A DNA stretch of 9,212 nt from Oceanospirillales bacterium (GCA_003232965.1 QIKG01000250.1:1-9212), one strand, 5' to 3'. Shown: positions 1-6,025, counted from the first letter of the stretch. Numbers and translations: made by a program. The notes: generated by a model not told the origin, from the sequence alone.

Positions 1-291
1 CTGACCCCAAATATTCCCAAATATTCTCTACCCTGTTCGGACTTTAATGCCAATGCCCTGTATTTCTTAATCTCTGCGCTATCCTACAACCTGTTTGCAC
101 TGATGCGCCAACTATTACCTGTGGAGCTGTCACAACACCGGGCAGTAACCGTGCGTTGGCGCTTGTATGCTATGGCCGCTAAAGTGGTTAAAACGGGGCG
201 GCAATTATTTGTGAAATTGAAAGCTGCGCATCACCAACTGCTAGAACGAGTACTCGCGGCACTGAAGGGGTTTGACCCACCACCGATTTAA
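1..291 (+). CDS. IS1380-family transposase, C-terminal fragment (5' end outside window)
   Basis: The frame is open from base 1 to the TAA at 289-291 and gives 96 residues. The fragment has the typical tail of IS1380-type DDE transposases: a PCSDFNANALYFLISALSYN stretch, then a region rich in Leu and Arg with LRRxL-like helices (RWRLYAMAAKVVKTGRQLFV). In this family the C-terminal part packs against the catalytic DDE core and carries the last helices; the acidic catalytic residues would lie upstream, off the window. Whether the transposase is intact cannot be judged. An internal ATG at 103 is not a real start, because homology to the family begins well upstream of it. Family assignment is by recognition of motif and spacing. 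Confidence 0.75.
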   Translation: MTPNIPKYSLPCSDFNANALYFLISALSYNLFALMRQLLPVELSQHRAVTVRWRLYAMAAKVVKTGRQLFVKLKAAHHQLLERVLAALKGFDPPPI

Positions 292-485
292 GGAGTTTAG
301 AATAGAAAAAACGATAACTACAGGATAGTTGTGTCTAAAACAGCTGATTATGCGTTTGTTTTGTACTGGAGAGTGGTTTTTGAGTAAATCCCCAGTTATG
401 CCGACAGCAGCTGCCAGTAATGAGGTTTAAAAGAAGGGTTTTGAGACCCTTGAAGCGCTGGCGAGACTCTATCTGCGGATTTGGG
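1..485 (+). mobile_element. 3' end of an IS1380-family insertion sequence
   Basis: The left edge of the window lies inside an insertion sequence: the end of an IS1380-type transposase is followed by about 195 bases with no convincing gene. The right boundary is inferred. IS1380-family ends begin with CC when read inward, and TCTGCGGATTTGGG ending at 485 would read inward as CCCAAATCCGCAGA. The next bases, CTAG (486-489), could be one copy of a short target duplication. The left inverted repeat is outside the window, so neither the repeat nor the duplication can be confirmed. The stretch 292-485 otherwise shows nothing recognisable. Confidence 0.5.
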
Positions 486-564
486 CTAGTCATTGATTGT
501 TATGTTATGTCATGTTATGTTCAAATCTAGATGAAGGATGACCAGTGGTCAAGGAAGACTAAAA

Positions 565-1383
565 ATGACGAGAGTGAAGAAATTTACCGCTGTTTCTGGA
601 GCGTTAATCGTTGTTATTGCTATTACCTACTTCCTAGCGCCTCAGTCGTACAAAGAGCATTTGTTTATCCAACCTGTTGAAACAGCGGTATCCGATCCAG
701 CGTCCTCACCCCAACCAGACAACAATCAGCTGGGGTCTGAGACTACAGTGAATTCATCTTCGCCTCCATCCCGAGACCCTGCAGACGGTTCTCAGCCTCA
801 TTCGGAAACAACTCAGCCGTACTCTCCTGTTCTCAGTGAGATTGTCACACAGGAAAACCTCAAAAGCGACATTGAGGCTTGGAAGGAACTAATGGAGGAA
901 AAGGGGCGGGCTTTTGTTTCGGAGAGAGGTCACAAGGTTTACGTTGAACAGGATTCGCGTCTAGATAGACAAGATCCAGATTCGTTAAACAAATTTTCCA
1001 ATAATACGTCGATCGAAGAAATTGTTGCACTAGCACAGAAGGGAGATCCATCAGCGATGCTTGCTCTCGCGAATGTGGCCTATTCTGCACGACGGTGGGC
1101 TGAGGGTGATTATTACGCCATTGAGGCCACGAGAATTTCAGGATCATCTGAGCCCATATTGCATGGGGCGTTACGAAGACGGAGCCATGCGGACCAGAAT
1201 CCATTTTTGGACTCATTTTTAGATAATAACATGGCAAGTTGGTTCTTGGCGGCTTATTTGCAAGGAAATCTCACAGCTGCACAGCCAGTTGAAGCATATT
1301 TCCGCATGGCGGAAATTGAAGATCAGGTGTGGGTAGTGAATAGAGCCCATGAAATCATTGCGTTAATAAACCAAGGAGGATAG
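565..1383 (+). CDS. Membrane-anchored protein with Sel1/TPR-like C-terminal region, function unknown
   Basis: This is a 272-aa protein. I place the start at 565 because AAGGAAG at 551-557 gives a Shine-Dalgarno with about 7 bases spacing; the in-frame ATG at 538 has its purines touching the codon. Residues 1-6 are basic and 7-25 form one hydrophobic helix (VSGALIVVIAITYFLA), so the chain is probably anchored in the inner membrane with the rest in the periplasm. Residues 35-90 are a Pro/Ser/Thr-rich linker. From about 100 the chain is helical, and residues 150-190 (IEEIVALAQKGDPSAMLALA and following) resemble a Sel1/TPR repeat, a fold used for protein binding. The gene ends 4 bases before its downstream partner, whose Shine-Dalgarno lies in its last codons, so the two are probably translationally coupled. 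A possible promoter (TTGATT 493-498, TATGTT 517-522) lies just past the IS end but is weak. I do not recognise the family. Confidence 0.8.
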   Translation: MTRVKKFTAVSGALIVVIAITYFLAPQSYKEHLFIQPVETAVSDPASSPQPDNNQLGSETTVNSSSPPSRDPADGSQPHSETTQPYSPVLSEIVTQENLKSDIEAWKELMEEKGRAFVSERGHKVYVEQDSRLDRQDPDSLNKFSNNTSIEEIVALAQKGDPSAMLALANVAYSARRWAEGDYYAIEATRISGSSEPILHGALRRRSHADQNPFLDSFLDNNMASWFLAAYLQGNLTAAQPVEAYFRMAEIEDQVWVVNRAHEIIALINQGG

Positions 1384-1387
1384 AAAC

Positions 1388-1828
1388 GTGTTATTTCGTA
1401 TTTTACTAAAATGCCTAATCGTTGTTGTATTCGGATTTATAGCTACGTTTGCTCATGCTCAAGATGGAGGTGATGAAGGGGGTGGCGGTGGAAATGAACC
1501 TCCTCCATCGACGATTATATGTAATACGTGCAGCACTGCTCTGGAGGCTGGTGCAGAGGCTTTGAGGCGAGGCTTAGCACCAGGAGGTGTTATGGATGTT
1601 ACTAGCTACGGAAATGGTAGTAACATGCGTTGGAAAGTAACTCGTAGCTCTTCAGGCACAGAACTCAACGTCAACCAGATTGCTGGTCCCGGCACCGGAA
1701 CCATACTTACTGGTACTGGCTTTGGTGGAGGTGGAGGTGGAGGGGACTATGGTGCCTGGAATACCGCAATTGGCGACGGCGGCATGATGTGGAATTGCGT
1801 TACGCCATGGAGCATGTATTGCTACTAA
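1388..1828 (+). CDS. Small exported glycine-rich, cysteine-containing protein, function unknown
   Basis: This is a 146-aa protein with a GTG start at 1388, chosen because a strong AAGGAGGA (1373-1380) lies 7 bases upstream, inside the end of the previous gene. Residues 1-24 form a clear Sec signal peptide (basic start, hydrophobic core LIVVVFGFIATF, cleavage after AHA at 24). The predicted mature protein begins QDGGDEGGGGGNEPPP, has a second Gly run at 112-119 and ends in an aromatic tail (WNCVTPWSMYCY). Four cysteines remain in the mature chain: a CxxC pair at 45/48 and a pair at 137/145. These could form disulfides in the periplasm. There is no lipobox, no membrane segment after cleavage and no catalytic motif that I recognise. 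It could be a surface or matrix component, or a partner of the anchored Sel1-like protein upstream. That link is inferred only from operon structure. Confidence 0.8.
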   Translation: MLFRILLKCLIVVVFGFIATFAHAQDGGDEGGGGGNEPPPSTIICNTCSTALEAGAEALRRGLAPGGVMDVTSYGNGSNMRWKVTRSSSGTELNVNQIAGPGTGTILTGTGFGGGGGGGDYGAWNTAIGDGGMMWNCVTPWSMYCY

Positions 1829-1864
1829 ATTGGTAAACGGATAATTGTATTGTCATATTTGCGG

Positions 1865-1892
1865 AAGGGGTGACGATCGTCACCCCTTTTTT
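1865..1892 (+). terminator. Rho-independent terminator of the 565-1828 operon
   Basis: A perfect palindrome spans 1865-1888 (arm AAGGGGTGAC, centre GATC) and runs straight into six T residues at 1887-1892. It lies 36 bases after the stop of the glycine-rich gene and clearly closes this operon. Confidence 0.92.
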
Positions 1893-1912
1893 GAGGAGGG
1901 CGTTCAAAATGC

Positions 1913-1944
1913 TGAATAATCGGGGTCATGAATAATCGGGGTCA
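1913..1944 (+). repeat. Tandem 16-bp repeat, two identical copies
   Basis: TGAATAATCGGGGTCA occurs at 1913-1928 and again at 1929-1944 without a spacer, followed by GAGCAGAATGGCAC. The GGGGTCAGAG-type sequence resembles debris seen near REP/IS200-like elements, but no such transposase is present here. That origin is a guess. Confidence 0.7.
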
Positions 1945-1982
1945 GAGCAGAATGGCACTTACTTAAGCACATGACATTGAAA

Positions 1983-2030
1983 GAGGTAACTCAGAACAGG
2001 CACTCGGAGGTAACTCAGAACAGGCACTCG
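1983..2030 (+). repeat. Tandem 24-bp repeat forming the left end of the 83-bp dispersed repeat
   Basis: A 24-bp unit starting GAGGTAACTCAGAAC and ending CACTCG is present twice, at 1983-2006 and 2007-2030, with no mismatch. The second copy is also the first 24 bases of the 83-bp dispersed repeat at 2007-2089. The copy at 6026 has this unit only once. Confidence 0.9.
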
Positions 2031-2089
2031 GTAAAACCCCTGGCTCCAGTTTTCTTCGACGTATTTAACGCTATGCGATATAACATTTG
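2007..2089 (+). repeat. 83-bp dispersed direct repeat, copy A
   Basis: This 83-bp stretch matches 6026-6108 in the same orientation with a single difference (G at 2061 against A at 6080). It contains the possible hairpin AAAACCCCTGGCTCCAGTTTT-like segment at 2033-2053 and ends CGATATAACATTTG. On its right it abuts the remnant Sel1/TPR-like reading frame. I do not recognise the element. It is too short to encode anything and lacks clear terminal inverted repeats. Confidence 0.92.
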
Positions 2090-2091
2090 GA

Positions 2092-2352
2092 AAATCTAGG
2101 GGCAGGCATATTTTAACTTTCAGGAAAACCTATGAATTACTAAAATCCGGCAATTGCATTAACAACACTGGTAAGTCTGAAAAGCAGTGGCTAGAACTAT
2201 CGGATATTGCCGGCAACCCCGATTCTATGGAAAATCACTGCCTTTGAGGATAGTCCCAGCACAGGTCATTTAGAGATCGCCAGAGCATACCTGAAGAAGA
2301 ATCTGAAGCCGAGAAAGATGCCAAAAAAGCGCACAAATTAGCTAGTCGCTAG
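2092..2352 (+). pseudogene. Frameshifted remnant of a Sel1/TPR-like repeat protein
   Basis: No single frame is open, but joining two frames gives a sensible helical-repeat protein. Frame 1 reads KTYELLKSGN...KQWLELSDIAGNPDSM up to about 2236. A one-base shift to frame 2 then gives AFEDSPSTGHLEIARAYL (2240-2293), and a return to frame 1 gives EEESEAEKDAKKAHKLASR, ending at TAG 2350-2352. The pattern 'aromatic-Leu ... GN(P/A)DSM ... GHLEIARAYL ... KAHKLA' is typical of Sel1/TPR units. Frame 1 is broken by TGA at 2245 and TAG at 2251. The 5' part seems to have been lost where the 83-bp repeat ends at 2089, and no start codon is evident. A terminator-like hairpin follows 28 bases after the stop, as expected for a former gene. 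The joined reading is my inference. Confidence 0.5.
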
Positions 2353-2380
2353 ATTTTCTGTCAATAGAAAGCCATAGCTG

Positions 2381-2401
2381 AGCCTCCTAAAGGAGGCTTT
2401 C
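2381..2401 (+). terminator. Hairpin terminator after the Sel1/TPR remnant
   Basis: AGCCTCCT (2381-2388) pairs with AGGAGGCT (2391-2398), a compact GC-rich stem, followed by a short T-rich tail (TTTCT). The T residues lie on the plus-strand side, so it serves the remnant gene rather than the minus-strand TonB-domain gene that ends at 2411. The tail is weak. Confidence 0.55.
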
Positions 2402-2410
2402 TGGCCAGTC

Positions 2411-2833
2411 TTATTCGCTAAGCTTGAATTCAATGGTTTTCCTAGCGGTAAACGTGCGCTCGATAGGCACGAATCTGAATTTCTCCATAGCGCGAACTGC
2501 CTCGGCATCGAAAACAGTTCCAGGCTCTGAATCAACCACCCGAACATTCTCTACCGCGCCATTTGTGGTCACTTCAAATTCCATAGTTACATATCCCTCG
2601 ATCTTGTCGGTAAAAGCAGAACGGGGGTATTTTGGTTTTAGTGTCACAACTGGACGGAGTTTGGACTCTGACGGGCTTGTTTGTGTTGGGGTATCTTGGT
2701 GATGATCAGTGGTATTCCCGTTAACTGCAAGGAGTGCCGTCGTTGTCATCAAGCCAAAGGCTGCAAATAACAAGTATGGCTCCGCCAAGCCATGGTTTGC
2801 TAATAGCTCTTTTAGCTGGGTGTAGTTTGTCAA
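2411..2833 (-). CDS. TonB C-terminal domain protein, probably the detached C-terminus of the M56 protease
   Basis: The frame gives 140 residues. Residues 63-139 are a TonB C-terminal (TonB_C) domain: PKYPRSAFTDKIEGYVTMEF, then the TTNGAVENVRVVDSEPGTVF stretch, then AEAVRAMEKFRFVP. Such domains bind periplasmic or outer-membrane partners and occur at the C-terminus of some M56 proteases. Residues 20-37 are hydrophobic and 40-62 are a polar linker. The apparent start is TTG at 2833 with a poor ribosome site (GGAG 13 bases away). The next ATG, at 2749, has none. The first 113 bases overlap the end of the M56 gene in another frame. The sequence reads most naturally as one protein: M56 up to its last helix (KPWLGGAILVICSLWL), then MTTTALLAVNG and this linker plus TonB_C domain, joined by a +1 shift near 2750. 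A separate overlapping gene or a programmed frameshift remain possible. Confidence 0.75.
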   Translation of the reverse strand: MTNYTQLKELLANHGLAEPYLLFAAFGLMTTTALLAVNGNTTDHHQDTPTQTSPSESKLRPVVTLKPKYPRSAFTDKIEGYVTMEFEVTTNGAVENVRVVDSEPGTVFDAEAVRAMEKFRFVPIERTFTARKTIEFKLSE

Positions 2834-3656
2834 TCATTTGTATACGCTCCTTTAAAAGTGAAATGGAAGAACAGTAAAGTTCAGATGTGGTTGTTGTTGG
2901 GCTAAGCTTTGAAGCAGTACTGTGCAGAGTTTGGTTTATCGAAAGCAATAGCTTTGAGTATTCCAGTGGCTCACCTTGGTGTTGAATAACTATTTGATCA
3001 CATGAGATTTCTTGATCATTCTTCATTGCCTGATTAAGCCAGTAAAAAATTGGATGAAACCAAAAAATACAATTAAATACCTTATAAATTAAACGCAGCG
3101 TTGGATCATACCTAGTGCAATGTGTTTGCTCATGCGCGAGAATCAACTGCTGTTGTTTAGGGGTAAATAGTTCAGAGAATGCTCCAGGGATATAAACTTT
3201 TGGTGATAAGAATCCAAATGCTATAGGCGCAACGATTGCATTAGATTCATAAATGTTCTCGCCCTGACCTGAGTCACAGTTTAGCAATGCTCTTTTTAAG
3301 GCGATGTACTTAACGAACAAATTAGACAGCAAAATGCTTGCAACTATTATCCATACCAGAAATATACTGATTTGCCAATCAAGCTTAACACTGGGGGCAG
3401 TAGCCAAAGTAGTGAGAACCAAAGGTTGCAGAGTTAATACTTCGGATATAGATAAGGTTTGGGGTTGTAGGCCCTGCAGGGCTGCAAGAAGTACTATTCC
3501 AACTGGAAATATCAGCCATAACTTATACACTGTGATGGTATTACTTGTAAGTTTATGTAGCAGTGCTCTTAAAGCCATGAACAATCCCCCCACTATTAAT
3601 ATATAGATACTAAAAAGCAACAACCATCGCAGAGTCTCGGAAATAATCTCGTTCAC
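2721..3656 (-). CDS. M56-family (BlaR1/MecR1-like) membrane zinc metalloprotease
   Basis: This is a 311-aa protein with a GTG start overlapping the repressor stop (GTGA, 3653-3656), with GGAG at 3665-3668 as ribosome site. Hydrophobic segments lie at about 9-31, 42-60, 96-117, 190-208 and 286-302. The cytosol-facing zinc site is clear: HEQTH at 175-179, with E216 in DQEISCD as probable third ligand, the classic M56 arrangement. In BlaR1/MecR1, sensing of an external signal activates this protease, which leads to loss of the BlaI/MecI repressor. This protein has no penicillin-binding sensor domain, so beta-lactam is not the obvious signal. Instead a TonB_C domain follows in a shifted frame. 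The last nine residues (DDNDGTPCS) look like out-of-frame sequence after a normal helix, which supports a frameshift in a longer gene of about 415 codons. The protease core itself looks intact. Confidence 0.88.
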   Translation of the reverse strand: MNEIISETLRWLLLFSIYILIVGGLFMALRALLHKLTSNTITVYKLWLIFPVGIVLLAALQGLQPQTLSISEVLTLQPLVLTTLATAPSVKLDWQISIFLVWIIVASILLSNLFVKYIALKRALLNCDSGQGENIYESNAIVAPIAFGFLSPKVYIPGAFSELFTPKQQQLILAHEQTHCTRYDPTLRLIYKVFNCIFWFHPIFYWLNQAMKNDQEISCDQIVIQHQGEPLEYSKLLLSINQTLHSTASKLSPTTTTSELYCSSISLLKERIQMIDKLHPAKRAISKPWLGGAILVICSLWLDDNDGTPCS

Positions 3657-4024
3657 GAGGGCTTCTCCATTTTCTCTATTATTAGTTTTATTTCATCAAG
3701 TTCGCTCTTGCTGATCTCTTCATGCTCACTAAAAGAGGCGATTAAACTACTGATGCTGCCAGCATATAAGCGTTGCAAAAACTGGGTGTTTTCATTTTCA
3801 AGATACTGTTTTTTGCTAATCTCAGCACGGTATAGGTATCGCCTGCCATCTTTAGTAAACGATAAGTGGCCCTTCTTCAGCAAACGATTAATTAAGGTCT
3901 TAATCGTCACATAACTCCATGACTCAGCGTTTATAAGGGCGGCAATTTGTTTGCCATCCAAGGGCGACTTTTGCCATAATGCTTGTAAGACTTTGGCTTC
4001 AGATTTACTTATCGAGTTATTCAT
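3653..4024 (-). CDS. BlaI/MecI/CopY-family transcriptional repressor
   Basis: This is a 123-aa protein, the usual length for the family. Residues 4-68 form the winged helix: helix SKSEAKVLQALWQKSPLDG, recognition helix around YVTIKTLINRLLKKG (38-52) and wing LSFTKDGRRYLYRAEIS. The C-terminal half (70-123) is helical and acidic and would be the dimerisation region, where these repressors are normally inactivated by proteolysis. The ATG at 4024 has no good Shine-Dalgarno; the mapped promoter would leave a leader of about 27 bases. The gene overlaps the M56 gene by 4 bases, so repressor and protease are made together, as in blaR1-blaI type systems. Two operator-like dyads upstream match the known TACAnnTGTA consensus, which indicates autoregulation. 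No beta-lactamase gene is visible; the target may be this operon itself or genes elsewhere. Confidence 0.92.
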   Translation of the reverse strand: MNNSISKSEAKVLQALWQKSPLDGKQIAALINAESWSYVTIKTLINRLLKKGHLSFTKDGRRYLYRAEISKKQYLENENTQFLQRLYAGSISSLIASFSEHEEISKSELDEIKLIIEKMEKPS

Positions 4025-4033
4025 GATTATAGA

Positions 4034-4045
4034 TTACGCGTGTAA
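4034..4045. promoter_or_regulatory. BlaI-type operator, proximal site
   Basis: TTACGCGTGTAA matches the BlaI/MecI consensus TTACAnnTGTAA at all but one fixed position. It lies 10 bases before the repressor ATG, just past the predicted transcription start, a normal place for an operator. Its centre is 27 bases from the distal site. Confidence 0.65.
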
Positions 4046-4057
4046 ACATTAATCTAA

Positions 4058-4085
4058 TTATTACAGATGTAATCGATTAAATCAA
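4058..4085 (-). promoter_or_regulatory. Promoter of the BlaI-M56-TonB operon
   Basis: On the minus strand TTGATT (4085-4080) and TAATAA (4063-4058) are separated by 16 bases, a fair sigma-70 arrangement. Transcription would start near 4051 and give a short leader before the ATG at 4024. The distal operator overlaps the -10 box. Confidence 0.5.
4060..4073. promoter_or_regulatory. BlaI-type operator, distal site, overlapping the -10 box
   Basis: ATTACAGATGTAAT is a perfect dyad (ATTACA, GA, TGTAAT) and fits the TACAnnTGTA core bound by BlaI/MecI repressors. It overlaps the proposed -10 box and spacer of the repressor promoter, so binding would block transcription of the repressor-protease operon. 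Confidence 0.85.
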
Positions 4086-4127
4086 GCCGGTTAAGTTTAC
4101 CCTTGGTTTAGGCACTAGGAAAACCAG

Positions 4128-4290
4128 CCTGGATATGACCGTTCCTGCGCATCCATGCGCCCACGGCATACCGTACATCCTGGATATGACCGTTCCTGCG
4201 CATCCATGCGCCCACGGCATACCGTACATCCTGTACATGGCCGTTCCTGCGCATCCATGCGCCCACGGCATACCGTACATCCTGTACATA
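4128..4290 (+). repeat. 51-bp tandem palindromic repeat, 3.2 copies
   Basis: A 51-bp unit starting CCTGGATATGACC or CCTGTACATGGCC is repeated at 4128-4178, 4179-4229 and 4230-4280, with 10 bases of a fourth copy to 4290. Copies 1 and 2 are identical; copy 3 differs in the first part (GTACATGG instead of GGATATGA). Each unit contains the stem GCGCATCCATGCGC, flanked by ACCGT/ACGG pairing, so every copy can fold into a large hairpin. The GC content is much higher than in the surroundings. It fills the gap between the BlaI promoter and the end of the fic gene. A minus-strand frame is open through it (17-residue period), but nothing supports translation. Confidence 0.92.
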
Positions 4291-4319
4291 AAATCTAATG
4301 GACAATAAGGATAACTCAC

Positions 4320-5810
4320 CTACCCCGCGGGATACTGCCCGCCTAACTTCGCAATAACTTTATTAAAGATTGTTATTCCCTCATCTGGCTCTTTGTCCGC
4401 AGCATCTTCCTGGATTGTTGCTTTCACTTCATCATATTCATTCCAATCCAATGATGCTGTATAGCACTGCATCTGGTGCAATACTTTCACCATAATCCTG
4501 AAGCGCCCCTGCCTGGTTGCAGATCTAAGCCCGTTCAAATAACTCTCCCGATGGACAATAGGGATGATGACCTTATATTGATCTTGAGACACCAATTCCG
4601 CATTCATCATGATCCTTGCAAGTCGGCCATTGCCATCATCGAATGGGTGGCATTCACTCACCATAAAATGAATAAAGATAGCTCTTAACATACCGGTAGG
4701 CAATGACTGATAAACATCGAAACCTTGCATCAGCGTACCCTTTAGCAGTTCGGGCAATACAAAGACTGTGGCTCCGGCTTTATTAGCTTTTTGTTTAAAT
4801 TCCCCTGGTCTTTTATCCTGTCTTTCTGCCAGTAAAATCCCATGACTGAGCTGTAAAATATCAATAAGCTCTACAGCATTTCCTGGTAGCTTATTCATCT
4901 CACTCATATCACCAGAAACCTCAATATGAGCTAAAATATCGTGACTGTCCTTGTGCCTTGCGTAGATTTCTTTGTTTTCAAAAACAATTTCTTCTGCTTC
5001 TTCCAGCGAGAACTCCGTGCCTTCTATGTAATTTGAAAAGTAGCTTTCAAAGAAAGTTAAGTTTCGCCAACCAGGCCGACTGTACTCATATGCATTAATT
5101 GATAAATCCAGTGTTTTCAGGTATTCCCCTAGTTTCTTAAAGCGTTGCACACGAAATGGATCAAACGGTTCACCTTTTGCCTCAGCAAATCCCGAACTGG
5201 TTTGCAACACTCCCTCTACAGGTCCTGTCTTCAGGAGCGCAGAAATCAGCAAATCCAACTTACTGAATTCTTCCACTAGCCCAAGGGAATCGGCAATACT
5301 CTTGGCTTCATCCCTCAAGGCGATTATTCTCTGCTCTCGACCCAAACGAATAATTTTAATCAGTTCAGATTCAACCCATACTTTGCCCAAGGTCTTCCTT
5401 GAGCCCACAGGGCCTCTTGAAGAAACCAGGTTTTCTAGGCAGTATCGGGCAGGATTGCTGCGTTTCAAATTCAGGCTGAATTGCTCAACCCCAGAAGTAG
5501 TATTCCCAGGCGCAATATCAAACTTCAAGTGCCCAACTTTAACTGTCCGAACTTGTTTTAATTGACTGGAAACGAAATACAATCGCCCTTCAGCAGGCTT
5601 AAGCTCAACGGCTGTCCTTGCAACAGCAACGGGCTCAGGAAATATATAGCTGGCAACATCCATCCATTCATTATTTAGTGCTCTGGTAATCTCATCTGAG
5701 TCGTGCGTGGTAATGTAAATACCCGGCCGAATACGGTGTAACTCGCCACTGATGACTCGCCTTGATGCCTTCTGAGATTCCTCACTGCCTGGAAAATATA
5801 ATTTGGCCAT
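4320..5810 (-). CDS. Fic-domain protein with N-terminal AbiEi-like region (probable AMP transferase)
   Basis: This is a 496-aa protein. I place the start at ATG 5810, which has AAGGA seven bases upstream; a GTG at 5828 has no ribosome site. Residues 1-80 resemble the winged-helix N-terminus of AbiEi-type antitoxins (SRRVISGELHRIRPGIYI, then AVARTAVELKPAEGRLYFVS). Residues about 215-300 carry the Fic N-terminal region with the inhibitory motif SNYIEG (S259-G264), the (S/T)xxxE(G/N) pattern whose Glu blocks ATP binding. Residues 315-445 are the Fic core, with the complete catalytic motif HPFDDGNGR (388-396; His388 is the base). Fic enzymes transfer AMP or other nucleotide parts to Ser/Thr/Tyr of target proteins. 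With both motifs intact this should be an active but self-inhibited enzyme. The N-terminus may bind DNA and autoregulate. It stands alone on its strand. The target is unknown, and the AbiEi-like reading is less certain than the Fic assignment. Confidence 0.9.
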   Translation of the reverse strand: MAKLYFPGSEESQKASRRVISGELHRIRPGIYITTHDSDEITRALNNEWMDVASYIFPEPVAVARTAVELKPAEGRLYFVSSQLKQVRTVKVGHLKFDIAPGNTTSGVEQFSLNLKRSNPARYCLENLVSSRGPVGSRKTLGKVWVESELIKIIRLGREQRIIALRDEAKSIADSLGLVEEFSKLDLLISALLKTGPVEGVLQTSSGFAEAKGEPFDPFRVQRFKKLGEYLKTLDLSINAYEYSRPGWRNLTFFESYFSNYIEGTEFSLEEAEEIVFENKEIYARHKDSHDILAHIEVSGDMSEMNKLPGNAVELIDILQLSHGILLAERQDKRPGEFKQKANKAGATVFVLPELLKGTLMQGFDVYQSLPTGMLRAIFIHFMVSECHPFDDGNGRLARIMMNAELVSQDQYKVIIPIVHRESYLNGLRSATRQGRFRIMVKVLHQMQCYTASLDWNEYDEVKATIQEDAADKEPDEGITIFNKVIAKLGGQYPAG

Positions 5811-5850
5811 GTTGCTTTCCTTAATCACCAGCTTATTGATAATAACTCTA

Positions 5851-5981
5851 GATTAATAAGCAGTATATGATGATTACTCTCGAATAACAAACAATATTGA
5901 TGATATTACTCGATTTATAAGGGGGTGTGTGATGATTTATCTTGATTAATATAGAATTTCGAAGAAATCTATCGATTAATA
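5851..5981. promoter_or_regulatory. Repeated GATTAATA motifs upstream of fic
   Basis: GATTAATA occurs at 5851-5858, 5944-5951 and 5974-5981, the last two exactly 30 bases apart, with further related words (CGAATAAC, CGATTTATAA, GTTAATC) in between. AATATTGATGATATT near 5893-5907 is an additional dyad. The first motif overlaps the predicted fic transcription start. They may be binding sites for the winged-helix N-terminus of the Fic protein, but the region is very AT-rich and some recurrence is expected by chance. Confidence 0.35.
5862..5890 (-). promoter_or_regulatory. Promoter of the fic gene
   Basis: On the minus strand TTGTTA (5890-5885) and TATACT (5867-5862) are separated by the ideal 17 bases. 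Transcription would start near 5855, about 45 bases before the ATG at 5810. A GATTAATA motif (5851-5858) sits at the predicted start point. Confidence 0.6.
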
Positions 5982-6025
5982 GAAATGAGACTTTCGTTAA
6001 TCTTAGTGCTAATTTGGATCAAAAA

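Noticed and set aside
538..564. ATG at 538 as start of the Sel1-like gene
   Set aside because: Its purine run touches the start codon, while ATG 565 has AAGGAAG at proper spacing and gives a more typical basic N-terminus before the membrane helix.
860..1237. Minus-strand open frame of 125 codons
   Set aside because: It lies opposite a well-supported gene with a good start and an operon partner. The product has no recognisable features.
2007..2089. Integron attC recombination site
   Set aside because: Direct orientation and neighbouring toxin genes suggested it, but I see no paired RYYYAAC/GTTRRRY core sites and no attC-like fold.
4128..4290. Possible CRISPR array
   Set aside because: The 51-bp units follow each other directly with no unique spacers, and there are no cas genes.
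4077..4319. Minus-strand open frame of 80 codons with a 17-residue repeat (MYGMPWAHGCAGT)
   Set aside because: It exists only because the 51-bp unit is a multiple of three. It starts at GTG without a ribosome site, a second frame is also open through the same array, and the composition is that of a hairpin repeat.
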